From NCBI RefSeq assembly GCF_003945345.1, contig NZ_AP019308.1:1612001-1676000 (forward strand): 64,000 nt of DNA, written 5' to 3'. Positions within the stretch are counted from its first letter, which is position 1, and every line of letters starts with the position of its first letter. The translations under genes and the position numbers were made by a program. The notes under the pieces are model-generated. The model made no database searches. It was not told the origin of the DNA and was given only the letters and a program-made list of their open reading frames with translations. The DNA comes from Paenibacillus baekrokdamisoli (GTDB lineage: Bacteria; Bacillota; Bacilli; Paenibacillales; Paenibacillaceae). Positions 9,352-18,035 of the stretch are shown here, one piece after another.

Positions 9352-9765
9352 ATGAGTATAGTAAGAGACATAATGACCACAGACGTGAAAGTGTGTGCAC
9401 CCCATGATGCCATATCAGCTGCAGCAAAGCTTATGCGTGATATCGATTGTGGATCTATTCCAGTTTGTGAAGGTAAGAAAATCGTTGGCATAATTACAGA
9501 TCGTGATATAGTAATAAGCTGCGTTGCAGCCGATAAAGATCCCAAAACCACTCATTGTCACGATGGTATGATCACAAATGTAATTACTTGCTCACCGGAT
9601 ATTGATGTACATGAATGTGCAAGTTTAATGGCTGAGCATCAAATTCGTCGTATTCCTGTTGTAGAGAACGGTGATATTGTTGGTATTTGTGCTATTGGTG
9701 ATCTCGCAACTGTAAATATTTTTGTTAATGAAGCTGGTGATGCATTAAGTCAAATATCTCACTAA
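9352..9765 (+). CDS. Tandem CBS-domain protein
   Basis: A 137-residue protein made almost entirely of two CBS motifs (about 8-65 and 75-130), as in the stand-alone CBS-pair proteins of Bacilli. IVGIITDRDIV in the first half and IRRIPVVENGDIVGICAIGDLA in the second are typical. Such pairs bind AMP, ATP or other adenosyl ligands and regulate partner proteins. AGAAGGATGG provides the ribosome site. No partner is encoded next to it. A perfect 15-base stem at 9857 follows. Confidence 0.88.
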   Translation: MSIVRDIMTTDVKVCAPHDAISAAAKLMRDIDCGSIPVCEGKKIVGIITDRDIVISCVAADKDPKTTHCHDGMITNVITCSPDIDVHECASLMAEHQIRRIPVVENGDIVGICAIGDLATVNIFVNEAGDALSQISH

Positions 9766-9856
9766 GTTTCAGGGCCGGAATTAATTCTGATTTAAGAATG
9801 TTAATAATAGAATCGGAAGAGAGCCCCCGTTACTGACATTTGCAAATTGAGGGCAA

Positions 9857-9896
9857 ATGGAAATAGAGGGGGAGGTCGCTGCCCCTCTATTTCCAT
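9857..9896. terminator. Perfect 15-base-pair stem between convergent genes
   Basis: ATGGAAATAGAGGGG (9857-9871) and CCCCTCTATTTCCAT (9882-9896) are exact reverse complements around a 10-base loop. It lies between the CBS gene and the convergent asparagine synthase gene and probably terminates both, although the flanking T tracts are short. Confidence 0.65.
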
Positions 9897-9974
9897 ATTC
9901 TGTACGTATTCGCCAGACTGCACTCGAAGTTTTTCACTCCCATGTCTCAGCCTTTCTATCACCGCAGTGTCGTT

Positions 9975-11846
9975 TCATTGGTCGCGACCGAATGTTGAGT
10001 TGTTAATATACAACGAGTGCCATAAAGAGAAGATATAGATCGTCCATATCTTGCGGGAATAGTCCCCTGACCCAGCCCGGTGTTTCTTTAGCATGTCATT
10101 AATATGATCCATTTGGAACCATTGACTGGCATTGCTTCCTGCTATTTGCTCTAATATCGTATCCCCTATTTCGGTATGTAACCACCTGCGTAAAGGCACG
10201 GGAAAACCCAATTTCGAGCGGTTTAGGGCATGATCAGGGACAATCCCTTCCATTGCTTTACGAAGAACAAATTTAGTTGTACCATTGGCAATTCGATAGG
10301 AAGTCGGGATTTTCCGAGCTATATTGAAGAGTTCTTTATCAAGAAAAGGTACTCGAAGTTCCAGTGAATGAGCCATGCTCATCTTGTCTGCTTTCATTAG
10401 AATATCACCAGGCATCCATAGGTTTATATCAATTGTCTGCATTCGGCTTACATCATCCAAATGACGGCAAGAATCATAGACCAATCTGGTTATTTCCGTT
10501 GATGGTGTCCATGACTCGTATAAATCGGGATGAAAAGCCAGTAAATTTCGTTTTTCGTCCTCGTTGAATACACGTGCGTTACCAAAATACCTATTTTCAA
10601 GATGAGTAAGTCCTCGCAACAAATAATTTTTACCATAGAACGAGAACGGCACTTTACGAACCATCTTTTCCATCATTGGTTTTATTCCATTGGGTAACCA
10701 TGATACGGCTTTTAAGGAGGAAGGCTCATGGTATATTCGATATCCTCCGAATAACTCGTCAGCCCCTTCTCCCGACAATACGACCGTTACATGGTTCTTT
10801 GCTAACTTTGATAATCGATATATGGCAATTGCAGAAGGGTCGGCGATTGGTTCATCCATATGCCATACTGCCCTCATCGTATCCATGAAAAAATCATTTG
10901 GTGAGATGATTTCATCAAAATGCTCTGTACCAAGGTGGTCAGCTGTTTGTCTGGCAAATACGGTTTCATTGTTTTCACCACTGAATCCAACTGAGAACGT
11001 TTTGGTTGATTCAGTTCTGGACATATATGCTGCAATAGCAGAGGAGTCTATTCCTCCAGACAAAAAACTCCCTCTAGGTACATCACTCTGCCTATGTAAG
11101 TTCACTGAATCTTGTAATACGGATCGGATTTCTTCAACAAACGTTTCAATCGGACGGTTCTCCGGTTCAAATATTGCTTTCCAATATTGCTTTATCATTG
11201 TATTCCCTTGAGAATCAATCCGCAAAAAGTGGCCGGGTTCGAGCTTTTTAATTCCTTGAAACATGGTTTCTGGCTGAGGAACATATTGGAAGGTTAGGTA
11301 ATGCAGCATACTGGTCGGATTGATTGTCGGCACTACATCGTTCACGGTCAGAATGCTTTTTATTTCGGAAGCGAAGAGAAATTGCTTGTTACTCTGATAA
11401 TAATAAAAAGGCTTAATCCCAAAATGATCACGTGCTGCGAACAATTGCTGATCGTTCCGGTCCCATATGACAAAGCTGAACATCCCTCTAAGATAATCCA
11501 CACAGCTTTCTTTATGATCTTCATAGAGATGTAATATGACTTCAGAATCGGTATTTGTTCTAAATTGATGTCCTTTATCTTCAAGTTGTTTTCTTAGCGT
11601 TTTGTAATTGTAAATTTCACCATTGAAAATAAGCCACAGACTGCTATCTTCGTTTGTCATAGGTTGTTCTCCATCATCAAGGTCAAGAATTGACAATCGA
11701 TTGAATCCTAAACCGATTCGATCGAAAACTCGAATTCCAGTCTGATTTGGCCCTCGATGCGTCATGGCATCGGTCATTCTTTGTATACTCGAAGAATGAG
11801 GTTCTGATCCCTCACCAAATAATAAAATACCAGCAATTCCACACAT
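9975..11846 (-). CDS. asnB: Asparagine synthase (glutamine-hydrolysing)
   Basis: A 623-residue class II enzyme that makes asparagine from aspartate, glutamine and ATP. The open frame reaches 11909, but the start is the ATG at 11846. It gives the N-terminal MCGIAG whose Cys2 is the glutaminase nucleophile after Met removal, and AAAGGAATG lies before it. Residues 1-210 are the glutaminase domain (HRGPNQTG, FNGEIYNY, NTDSE). About 230-600 are the synthetase domain with the ATP loop SFLSGGIDSSAIAAY. The length suits the AsnO/AsnH type of Bacilli. It is a single gene with a stem-loop downstream. The roughly 390 bases between it and the acetyltransferase gene hold no gene I trust. Confidence 0.93.
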   Translation of the reverse strand: MCGIAGILLFGEGSEPHSSSIQRMTDAMTHRGPNQTGIRVFDRIGLGFNRLSILDLDDGEQPMTNEDSSLWLIFNGEIYNYKTLRKQLEDKGHQFRTNTDSEVILHLYEDHKESCVDYLRGMFSFVIWDRNDQQLFAARDHFGIKPFYYYQSNKQFLFASEIKSILTVNDVVPTINPTSMLHYLTFQYVPQPETMFQGIKKLEPGHFLRIDSQGNTMIKQYWKAIFEPENRPIETFVEEIRSVLQDSVNLHRQSDVPRGSFLSGGIDSSAIAAYMSRTESTKTFSVGFSGENNETVFARQTADHLGTEHFDEIISPNDFFMDTMRAVWHMDEPIADPSAIAIYRLSKLAKNHVTVVLSGEGADELFGGYRIYHEPSSLKAVSWLPNGIKPMMEKMVRKVPFSFYGKNYLLRGLTHLENRYFGNARVFNEDEKRNLLAFHPDLYESWTPSTEITRLVYDSCRHLDDVSRMQTIDINLWMPGDILMKADKMSMAHSLELRVPFLDKELFNIARKIPTSYRIANGTTKFVLRKAMEGIVPDHALNRSKLGFPVPLRRWLHTEIGDTILEQIAGSNASQWFQMDHINDMLKKHRAGSGDYSRKIWTIYIFSLWHSLYINNSTFGRDQ

Positions 11847-12238
11847 AATCGGCATTCCTTTCGTAACACTACATTTTGTGGTTTTATTTTCACACACTGT
11901 CTTTTTCATAAAAGGAAGTATGAATGATCTCCTAATGGATCAAATCCCTTTATGTATTTTGATGCCGATCAACAAGGAACACACACAAAGGGTGGATTTC
12001 CTGTTTATTATTGGCAAACGAACAAATGTTTATCCACTTTGTTCCGAGGCTTACGCAGCCAATGCTCTGCATGATTTTGCACAAGAAAAACAAGCATCAG
12101 CCAGCGCTACGGACAATTGAAGCCAGACGAACTCGTCATCCACATAGTTGAAGCACAACATTGAAGCACATAAATATTGACTGCGTTCATGAATTCAATT
12201 AATATTTTTCCTATTACTTTAGAAAGGTCTGATACGAT

Positions 12239-12772
12239 TTGAGAAGCAAAAACAACATATATTTAAGACAGCTTGAGATGAAGGATGCAAGCTCGCTTCT
12301 AGACTTAAAATTCAGAAACCGTGATTTTTTTCAACCATTTGAACCAATCAGGGATGAATCACACTTTACCCTTGAGGGACAGGAAAGAGAGATTGCAAAT
12401 GGTATTCAAGGGGCACTAAGCGACCAATCATACATATTCGGAATCTTTCTTAAAGAGACTGATAAAGTTGTTGGAAGAATAGCATTAACAGGTATTGCTC
12501 GCGGCTTTTTTCAAAATGCATATTTGGGTTATTACATTGATCAAGAATATAACGGAAAAGGCTATGCAACAGCGGCAGTTTCATTATGTTTGAAAATTGC
12601 ATTTAATGAGATCGGTTTGCATCGTGTTGAAGCTGGGGTCATCCCAAGGAACTTGCCCTCTATCCGAGTTTTAGAAAAGGCAGGGTTTAGACATGAGGGT
12701 TTAGCCAAAACATATTTAAAAATTAACGGTACGTGGGAAGACCACGCAATATATGCAATTACTGCTGAATGA
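12239..12772 (+). CDS. GNAT acetyltransferase, RimJ/RimL type
   Basis: A 177-residue N-acetyltransferase. The fold is evident from YIFGIFLKETDKVVGRIALTG, the acetyl-CoA loop QEYNGKGYATAAVSL and the C-terminal HRVEAGVIPRNLPSIRVLEKAGF, all typical of RimJ/RimL-like enzymes that acetylate protein N-termini or small amines. The start is TTG, with AAAGG twelve bases upstream; no ATG is better placed. It stands alone and is followed by the recurrent CTAACG...GAGCT motif (12792-12810) and a GGCTGCC hairpin (12903-12928) shared with the small-gene cluster at 61-63.6 kb. Confidence 0.85.
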   Translation: MRSKNNIYLRQLEMKDASSLLDLKFRNRDFFQPFEPIRDESHFTLEGQEREIANGIQGALSDQSYIFGIFLKETDKVVGRIALTGIARGFFQNAYLGYYIDQEYNGKGYATAAVSLCLKIAFNEIGLHRVEAGVIPRNLPSIRVLEKAGFRHEGLAKTYLKINGTWEDHAIYAITAE

Positions 12773-12791
12773 CATAATGGTTAGCATTCAG

Positions 12792-12928
12792 CTAACGAGG
12801 AAATAGAGCTTGAAAGGAACTATTGGAAGAACATAATCAAAAGCGCATGATTATATTATTAAAGTTTATTGAAGTAATGGAGAACTATAGCATTCAATAC
12901 CGAAAGGGCTGCCTCGTGGCGGCCCTTT
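12792..12928 (+). repeat. Copy A of the recurrent intergenic element
   Basis: CTAACGAGGAAATAGAGCT (12792-12810) is a diverged copy of the motif seen at 61455, 62689 and 63502. The second module is the hairpin AAAGGGCTGCC (12903-12913) / GGCGGCCCTTT (12918-12928) followed by TGCTCTGCTAATGGGCAG, matching the position and tail of the hairpins at 62724 and 63466. The hairpin may also terminate transcription. Confidence 0.5.
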
Positions 12929-13065
12929 GCTCTGCTAATGGGCAGAATTGTTTAGCCAAATCAAGGATTTGTCTGACTTGATCTAGAATATCTTAGGATA
13001 AATTAAATTCTTTATAAAGTTGCTTGCACGTGATCCATGTGAAATTAAAGGGGAGGGGATTCTTG

Positions 13066-13458
13066 GTGGAACAGATGAAAAGGAAAACGGTTTTGACCGG
13101 AATAGATGGTGTTTATATCCCGGTTTCTAACAGGAAGCAGTCCGAGGCATGGTATATTGAGCATTTTGGGTTAGAGCATGGCGGAGATTATTTACTTGCG
13201 GGTAGGCAGGAGGTTTTCCTACGTGAGCGGTTAGACCAGCAGGTTCTAACTTTTCGGACAAACCAGTGGCTGGAAAACGGCGAAAGCTATGAAATGCCGG
13301 TTGTGTGTTTTCGAACGTTAGACATTGCCGGACTGTATGAGTATGCCTGCTCGAATGGCATTCGTGTTGGCCAATTGCTTGAGCATAACTGGTTCCGAGA
13401 ATTCGATTTCTATGACCCCGACGGTAATAAGCTGAAAGTATGGCAGCCGAACGAGTAG
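13066..13458 (+). CDS. VOC-family (glyoxalase/bleomycin-resistance) protein
   Basis: A 130-residue single-chain VOC protein with paired beta-alpha-beta-beta-beta modules. DGVYIPVSNRKQSEAWYIEHFGL is the typical first strand and helix, and FDFYDPDGNKLKVWQP the last strands. The frame is open from 13024, but GGAGGGG at 13052-13058 points to the GTG at 13066 or the TTG at 13063; the ATG at 13075 is too far. VOC proteins of this size act as metal-dependent lyases or isomerases or as drug-binding resistance proteins; the ligand is unknown. It resembles the product at 61042 (shared WYIEHxGL and YDPxGNKxxxW). Confidence 0.82.
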   Translation: MEQMKRKTVLTGIDGVYIPVSNRKQSEAWYIEHFGLEHGGDYLLAGRQEVFLRERLDQQVLTFRTNQWLENGESYEMPVVCFRTLDIAGLYEYACSNGIRVGQLLEHNWFREFDFYDPDGNKLKVWQPNE

Positions 13459-13507
13459 TTTAAAAAGAGCGAGCAATAAGAGTGCTTTAAAGAAAGGATG
13501 GATTGAA

Positions 13508-13831
13508 ATGAAACTTTTATTATAGAAATGCATTTCCACAAGATGAAGAGGAATTGTTTTCTTTAGCAGCAAGACTAGCGTCAAGTTTCGAACATAATAA
13601 AGGGATTTTACGAGAATTTTTCAAGATATCTTGAATAACATAAATGCTGATATTTTAATAATGAAAATTGGGAAAAAACTGATGGAATTAGTTGAAGGGA
13701 GAGCTCTTGAGCGTGGTTCAAAGCTGGTTGCCCTTGCCACTAGAAGAGCCAGCGAATTTTACAAGTCCATTGGATACGATGAATCCGCTACATATTTTAA
13801 GAAGACATTATCTGATGACAGCCAATTATGA
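13508..13831 (+). pseudogene. Decayed GNAT acetyltransferase gene
   Basis: Reading across frames recovers pieces of one protein: MKLL, then after one extra T (about 13523) YRNAFPQDEEELFSLAARL, then after another shift (about 13615) FQDILNNINADILI, then directly KIGKKLMELVEG and ending ALATRRASEFYKSIGYDES. The last part is the usual GNAT C-terminus. The central acetyl-CoA-binding stretch between ADILI and IGKKLME is missing, so besides two frameshifts there is an internal deletion. Only a 66-residue fragment from a TTG at 13631 is continuously open, and it is not expected to fold. Confidence 0.7.
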
Positions 13832-13858
13832 GTTAAGATCCGACGTTATGAAACATAA

Positions 13859-14120
13859 ATGAAATGGTTGGTAGCCAATATGCAAGAGCCTCATGTCACA
13901 GTCAAAGCCCAAGGAGGACTTACCGTAGAGAGGGCCTGGATAAATAGAGTCAAGGAGGTGTGTGCGACGTTCCCACGATTCCAGTTATTACTTTCGGATT
14001 CCTTAACGTTCAATCATATGAAATTGGGATGAGTACGTGCCTTTTGAAGATATCCGGCTAGCACATTGAAGAATCGCAACTAAGCTGGCTGCCGCAGATT
14101 CACCCGGTTACTGATTGAGC
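13859..14120 (+). pseudogene. Remnant coding sequence with an HVT motif
   Basis: An ATG at 13859 opens 57 residues containing EPHVTVKAQGGL and VCATFPRFQLLLSDS. These resemble the HxT strand of 2'-5' RNA ligase/LigT-type phosphoesterases. After the stop at 14030 other frames give DEYVPFEDIRLAH and, one frame over, SWLPQIHPVTD followed by a stop near 14118. I read this as one gene broken by frameshifts, lying directly after the acetyltransferase pseudogene. The family assignment is tentative. Confidence 0.4.
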
Positions 14121-14215
14121 CTGTGTGTTGTAAGCAAGGGAATAGCTTTAAACTGAAACGAAAATAATACGCGCCAATCCCTCATATATATAGATACATG
14201 AGGAGGGATCAGAAA

Positions 14216-15316
14216 ATGTGGATTATCATTCTATTGCTAATGCTAGTCGGATGTCTCTCCGGCTTTTTTCTGTTCAAAAAAAACACATTGGCCGTCTCTC
14301 AAGAGCCATATCTGGGTATACGGAAACTGTCCATTATCATTCCGGCTAGAAATGAAGAATGTAATTTGCCTCATCTACTCGATTCCCTCAAGTCGCAAAC
14401 CTTTCAGCCCTTCGAAATTATAGTTGTGGATGATTTCTCGGATGATCGGACTAAAGAAATAGCTGAAAGCTATGGGGTCAAGGTTATTACGGGCAGAAGT
14501 CTCCCTCAGGGATGGACAGGTAAGAACTGGGCCGTTTGGAATGGATATTTGCACGCCTCCGGCGATGTCTTTGCCTTTTTGGATGCCGATATAAGACTGG
14601 CGCCTAATGCGCTGGCGTCGTTGATGAAAGCAAGGGAGCGATCGAAGGGCGTTATATCGGTTGTTCCTTTTCATCATACGGAAAAGCTGTATGAAAAGCT
14701 CGCCCTGATCATGAATATGCTGGGCATATTCGCGTTTACATCGGTTTTTGAAAAGAAAAACCCCAAGAAAGGTCTTTATGGCTCCTGCATATTGGCCTTA
14801 AGGGAGGATTACGAAAAAATCAATGGTCATGAAAGCGTCAAATCTGAAGTGCTGGATGATCTATTTCTAGGATCGAAATTTATAGAAGCAGGTGTCGCGG
14901 TTACCAATTTTATCGGGTATGGCTTGGTTTCGTTCCGTATGTACCCGCAAGGCATACGAAGTGAAATTGAAGGCTTTAGTAAAGGAGCCGTCTTAAGCAC
15001 TTCAACGCTGAGCCTGTGGACGATAGTCCCCATAGCCATTTGGGTGGTGGGACTCATTGTGTCGGAAACCGTGTTTATTTTTGCGAACACTTCATGGGCA
15101 GTGCCTTTGTTGATTGGTTATTTCATGTATATGTTTCAATTATTTTATTTCATTAAATATGTAGGTGTTTTTGGGATCATGCTTCCTGTTCTGCATATTG
15201 TGGGTTCCTTATTTTTCATTGTTATCATGATTTATTCGTTGTATCAGGTGGTTGTTCTGGGGCATGTAAGATGGAAAGGAAGGCACATCCGAGTGGGGGG
15301 CAAGCGGGGCCGATGA
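14216..15316 (+). CDS. Membrane glycosyltransferase family 2, CrtQ-like
   Basis: A 366-residue enzyme with an N-terminal membrane helix, a GT2 catalytic domain (KLSIIIPARNEECNLPHLL, VVDDFSDDRT, FLDADIRL) and three or four C-terminal membrane helices. The motif LPQGWTGKNWA is typical of the CrtQ-like subgroup that glycosylates carotenoid acids or other lipids. The frame opens at 14198, but AGGAGGGA at 14201-14208 lies inside that extension, so the ATG at 14216 is the start. The last codons overlap the next gene (ATGA). The pairing suggests a glycosylated and then acylated lipid as product, but no carotenoid gene is in the window, so the acceptor is unknown. Confidence 0.85.
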   Translation: MWIIILLLMLVGCLSGFFLFKKNTLAVSQEPYLGIRKLSIIIPARNEECNLPHLLDSLKSQTFQPFEIIVVDDFSDDRTKEIAESYGVKVITGRSLPQGWTGKNWAVWNGYLHASGDVFAFLDADIRLAPNALASLMKARERSKGVISVVPFHHTEKLYEKLALIMNMLGIFAFTSVFEKKNPKKGLYGSCILALREDYEKINGHESVKSEVLDDLFLGSKFIEAGVAVTNFIGYGLVSFRMYPQGIRSEIEGFSKGAVLSTSTLSLWTIVPIAIWVVGLIVSETVFIFANTSWAVPLLIGYFMYMFQLFYFIKYVGVFGIMLPVLHIVGSLFFIVIMIYSLYQVVVLGHVRWKGRHIRVGGKRGR

Positions 15317-15927
15317 TCATTTTGCTGATTGCGGGTTCATTTCTATCGGGTTCTCTCATGTTTTCGTACTGGCTGGGTCTAGTAGGTAATAAGAATCTAA
15401 AAGTCGTTGGCGACGGAAACCCGGGTGCCTTGAACCTGTGGAAGGCATCTGGTTATAAATTCGGTATTTACGGGATTTTGTTGGATTTTCTAAAAGGGTA
15501 TCTTCCTCTTATATGGGTTATCGGAAGCGATTATGACCAAGGTTATCTCATCGTCCCGCTTGCCATAGCTCCCATTGCGGGTCATGCTTTTTCTCCATTT
15601 CTTAAAGGGAAAGGAGGCAAGGCCATTGCTGTCACCTTCGGGGTTTGGAGTGCTTTGACGGGGTTCGAGGTTTCCTTGGTATATGCAGTGATTTTAGCGC
15701 TGCTGGCGGCTGTGACCCGCTTGATATACAAAAGCAGGCCTAAATCCACGGAGGCGGATGGCTTGCAGGTTGTAAGCGGTATGCTGCTCCTTTCCCTCTA
15801 TTTGTATATGAGGATGTTCTCTTCTGCGATCCTGTGGGTTTGGTTTGGAAATTTTGTGATCTTAGTCTATACCCACAGATTTGAAATGGCTGCCTGGTTG
15901 AAAAGAATGTTCAACAAAGGCACATAA
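15313..15927 (+). CDS. PlsY-like glycerol-3-phosphate acyltransferase family protein
   Basis: A 204-residue polytopic membrane protein. Recognisable PlsY motifs are GDGNPGALNLWKASG (family GSGNIGATN), LDFLKGYLP and PIAGHAFSPFLKGKGGKAIA. PlsY uses acyl-phosphate to acylate glycerol-3-phosphate. The first motif is altered (DGNPGALN), so the acceptor may differ from that of the housekeeping enzyme. An earlier ATG at 15271 is in frame, but the ATG at 15313, coupled by ATGA overlap to the upstream glycosyltransferase, is preferred. It probably acts with that enzyme on a membrane glycolipid. Confidence 0.78.
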   Translation: MIILLIAGSFLSGSLMFSYWLGLVGNKNLKVVGDGNPGALNLWKASGYKFGIYGILLDFLKGYLPLIWVIGSDYDQGYLIVPLAIAPIAGHAFSPFLKGKGGKAIAVTFGVWSALTGFEVSLVYAVILALLAAVTRLIYKSRPKSTEADGLQVVSGMLLLSLYLYMRMFSSAILWVWFGNFVILVYTHRFEMAAWLKRMFNKGT

Positions 15928-16113
15928 TTCTGAGGCTAACTCCGCATACGGTGCAGGTGAAGTGTCTATATTGTTGGTTCGAAATGAATTAGATGAGTTA
16001 TAACAGTATTGCACAAATGTAGCCGCACGGACGGAACGGATGAGTAAGCTTCGAAGAAATGCCCAAGTGCGGGGGCAAGTCGTCTGAATCTACCGCAAAA
16101 AGCGCTTGATTAA

Positions 16114-17010
16114 CTAAGTATGATGCTTGCGAAAGTCTCCCGGCGTTACCCCCGTGTGCTTCTTGAATGTTCTGTTGAAATGACTAATATGATTATAACC
16201 CACTCGAGCAGCGATCTCGGTCACATTGAGATCCGTTCCCCCCAGCAGCTCCATGGATGCCTGAATTCGAATCGAGGATAAGAGCTCAATATATGATTTG
16301 CCTCTCACCACCCTGAGCATATTGCTGAAGTACGAGGGGGCCATCAATGCTTTGACTGCCATATCCTCCAAATGAAGATCCTCATTATAACACTTCTCCA
16401 TGTAGGATATGGCTTCATAAAAGGCTTCCCGATGCAGCATTACCTTCTGGCGCTCATGCTGACTTTGCGTTTGGGAATAACGTGTATACTGCCTTCCGGT
16501 AATGACGAGAAGTTTCAACAGCTCAGCCTTGATCGCCAGTTTGTAGCCCTCTTCCTGTTCCTTCCATTCGGTGAGGATGACGTTCAGTAAGCTTTCGACC
16601 ACGGACTGAGTAGGTGGAGGGAGGGCCATTTTTGGCATGAGATCAGCTTCGGAAACAAGGGGTCTTATATAGGCGAAATCGACAAATGTCTGCATTTGCG
16701 CAAGATCACGAAAGCTTTCGTTAACTGCATGGGGCATAAAATCAACTTGAATCATAATAAAATCCATCGATTTACGGGGTCCCAACTGATGCTCTTGAAA
16801 AGGCGGAATCGAGAAAAGATCGCCCTTCGTTAAAACATATTGCTGGCCCGCCGCCCAATGTAGACAACTGCCGGACATCATGTAGCATAACTGCAGGTGC
16901 TCGTGAGCGTGTTGAATTCGATTCATCGTAAGTGGTGTGCGAATCTCGATTTTAAAAGGAAACTCTTCGTCAGGCAACTCTTTATAGGTATAGATCGGGA
17001 AATTAGACAT
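16114..17010 (-). CDS. AraC-family regulator with cupin sensor domain
   Basis: About 298 residues. The N-terminal 110 residues form a cupin-like sugar-sensing domain (QHAHEHLQLCYMMSGSC, GDLFSIPPFQEHQLGP), and the C-terminal 100 are the two helix-turn-helix units (LHLEDMAVKALMAPSYFSNMLR and LNVTEIAARVGYNHISHFNRTFKKHTGVTPGDFRK). The frame opens at 17025, but GGAGG at its beginning serves as the ribosome site for the ATGs at 17013 or 17010. It diverges from the isomerase-dehydrogenase-GH88 operon and probably activates it when the imported sugar is present. Confidence 0.88.
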   Translation of the reverse strand: MSNFPIYTYKELPDEEFPFKIEIRTPLTMNRIQHAHEHLQLCYMMSGSCLHWAAGQQYVLTKGDLFSIPPFQEHQLGPRKSMDFIMIQVDFMPHAVNESFRDLAQMQTFVDFAYIRPLVSEADLMPKMALPPPTQSVVESLLNVILTEWKEQEEGYKLAIKAELLKLLVITGRQYTRYSQTQSQHERQKVMLHREAFYEAISYMEKCYNEDLHLEDMAVKALMAPSYFSNMLRVVRGKSYIELLSSIRIQASMELLGGTDLNVTEIAARVGYNHISHFNRTFKKHTGVTPGDFRKHHT

Positions 17011-17179
17011 CATTATGTCCTCCATAACATTCTTACATACTTCATTCTCTAATGCTCATGCTACATGGAATCGCGGAATTGTGCAAAAAAATCGTGGAAA
17101 TAGGAAAGCGTCTTCAGAAATGCCATGCCATAATAAAAATGAAAATAAGTCACCCACATCGAATAGGGAGGTAAGCTGC

Positions 17180-18025
17180 ATGAAGCGACTGGCATTTAGC
17201 ACGCTGCCCTGTGAAGGCTGGTCTTTGGACGAGATGATCGCTATTGCAAAGGAATGCGGCTTTAGCGGAATAGAGCTGAGGGAAGGGGATACTTGGGGCA
17301 TATCCAACAAGTTGACTGCAGATGAGCGAAAAGCGGTACTTTGGAAATTTCAAGATGCATGCATTGCTATTACCAATATTGGCTCTAATGTGTGCTTTAC
17401 AGGCAAAGAGGGGGATGTAGAGCAATTTGATATCCTTCAGAAGGCTGTCGTCCTCGCTCACGATCTGAAGGCTGATGGTGTACGGATTTTTCTGGGCTAC
17501 TTTAATATGCGCAGAGACAATACAGTACCGGCTATTCCCTATGCGGAGATCGTGAACCGGATACAACAGTCTTGCGATTATGCGGTCTCTTACGGAGTGC
17601 AGATATGGATTGAAACCCATAATGAATTTGCAACCGGTCGTTCGCTGCGCAAGTTGCTTGATGACGTGGACAGACCAAATTGCGCGGTTATCTATGATAT
17701 TATCCATCCGTTGGAAGAAGGAGAGACACCTGCGGAGACTATCGCGTTGCTCGGGTCTCAGTGCGTTCATGTACATGTAAAAGATGGCGTCCCTTTTGAT
17801 GATCCGCTGGAACTGAGCTGGAAATACACTAGGGTCGGTGAAGGAAAAGTGCCGATTGCTTCTATTGTTGAGCAGCTTGAGCAAGCAGGTTATTCCGGGA
17901 GCTATTCCTTAGAGTGGGAAACCAAATGGCGGAAGGAGCTGCAGATCCCTGGTATGGAGCCGGCGGTTATTTTCCCTCTTTATGTTAAATGGATGCGCAG
18001 ACTCTTACAAACCTATACGAATTGA
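17180..18025 (+). CDS. Sugar phosphate isomerase/epimerase (TIM barrel)
   Basis: A 281-residue AP-endonuclease-2/xylose-isomerase-like barrel. MKRLAFSTLPCEGWSLDEMIAIAKECGFSGIELR is the first strand and helix. The probable metal ligands sit in WIETHNEFA, YDIIHPLEEGE, VHVHVKDG and SLEWETKW. The frame extends to 17015, but GGGAGGT at 17166-17172 selects the ATG at 17180. It is first in a tightly packed operon with the dehydrogenase and GH88 genes. It probably rearranges a keto or aldehyde sugar acid released by GH88; the exact substrate cannot be read from sequence. Confidence 0.85.
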   Translation: MKRLAFSTLPCEGWSLDEMIAIAKECGFSGIELREGDTWGISNKLTADERKAVLWKFQDACIAITNIGSNVCFTGKEGDVEQFDILQKAVVLAHDLKADGVRIFLGYFNMRRDNTVPAIPYAEIVNRIQQSCDYAVSYGVQIWIETHNEFATGRSLRKLLDDVDRPNCAVIYDIIHPLEEGETPAETIALLGSQCVHVHVKDGVPFDDPLELSWKYTRVGEGKVPIASIVEQLEQAGYSGSYSLEWETKWRKELQIPGMEPAVIFPLYVKWMRRLLQTYTN

Positions 18026-18035
18026 GGATGCCTTT

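Noticed and set aside
11878..12120. 80-residue frame upstream of the asparagine synthase gene
   Set aside because: No ribosome site, overlaps the synthase 5' end on the other strand, and shows no recognisable motif.
13859..14032. Functional 57-residue peptide gene
   Set aside because: The sequence continues as recognisable coding text in other frames after the stop, so a broken gene is more likely than a real short protein.
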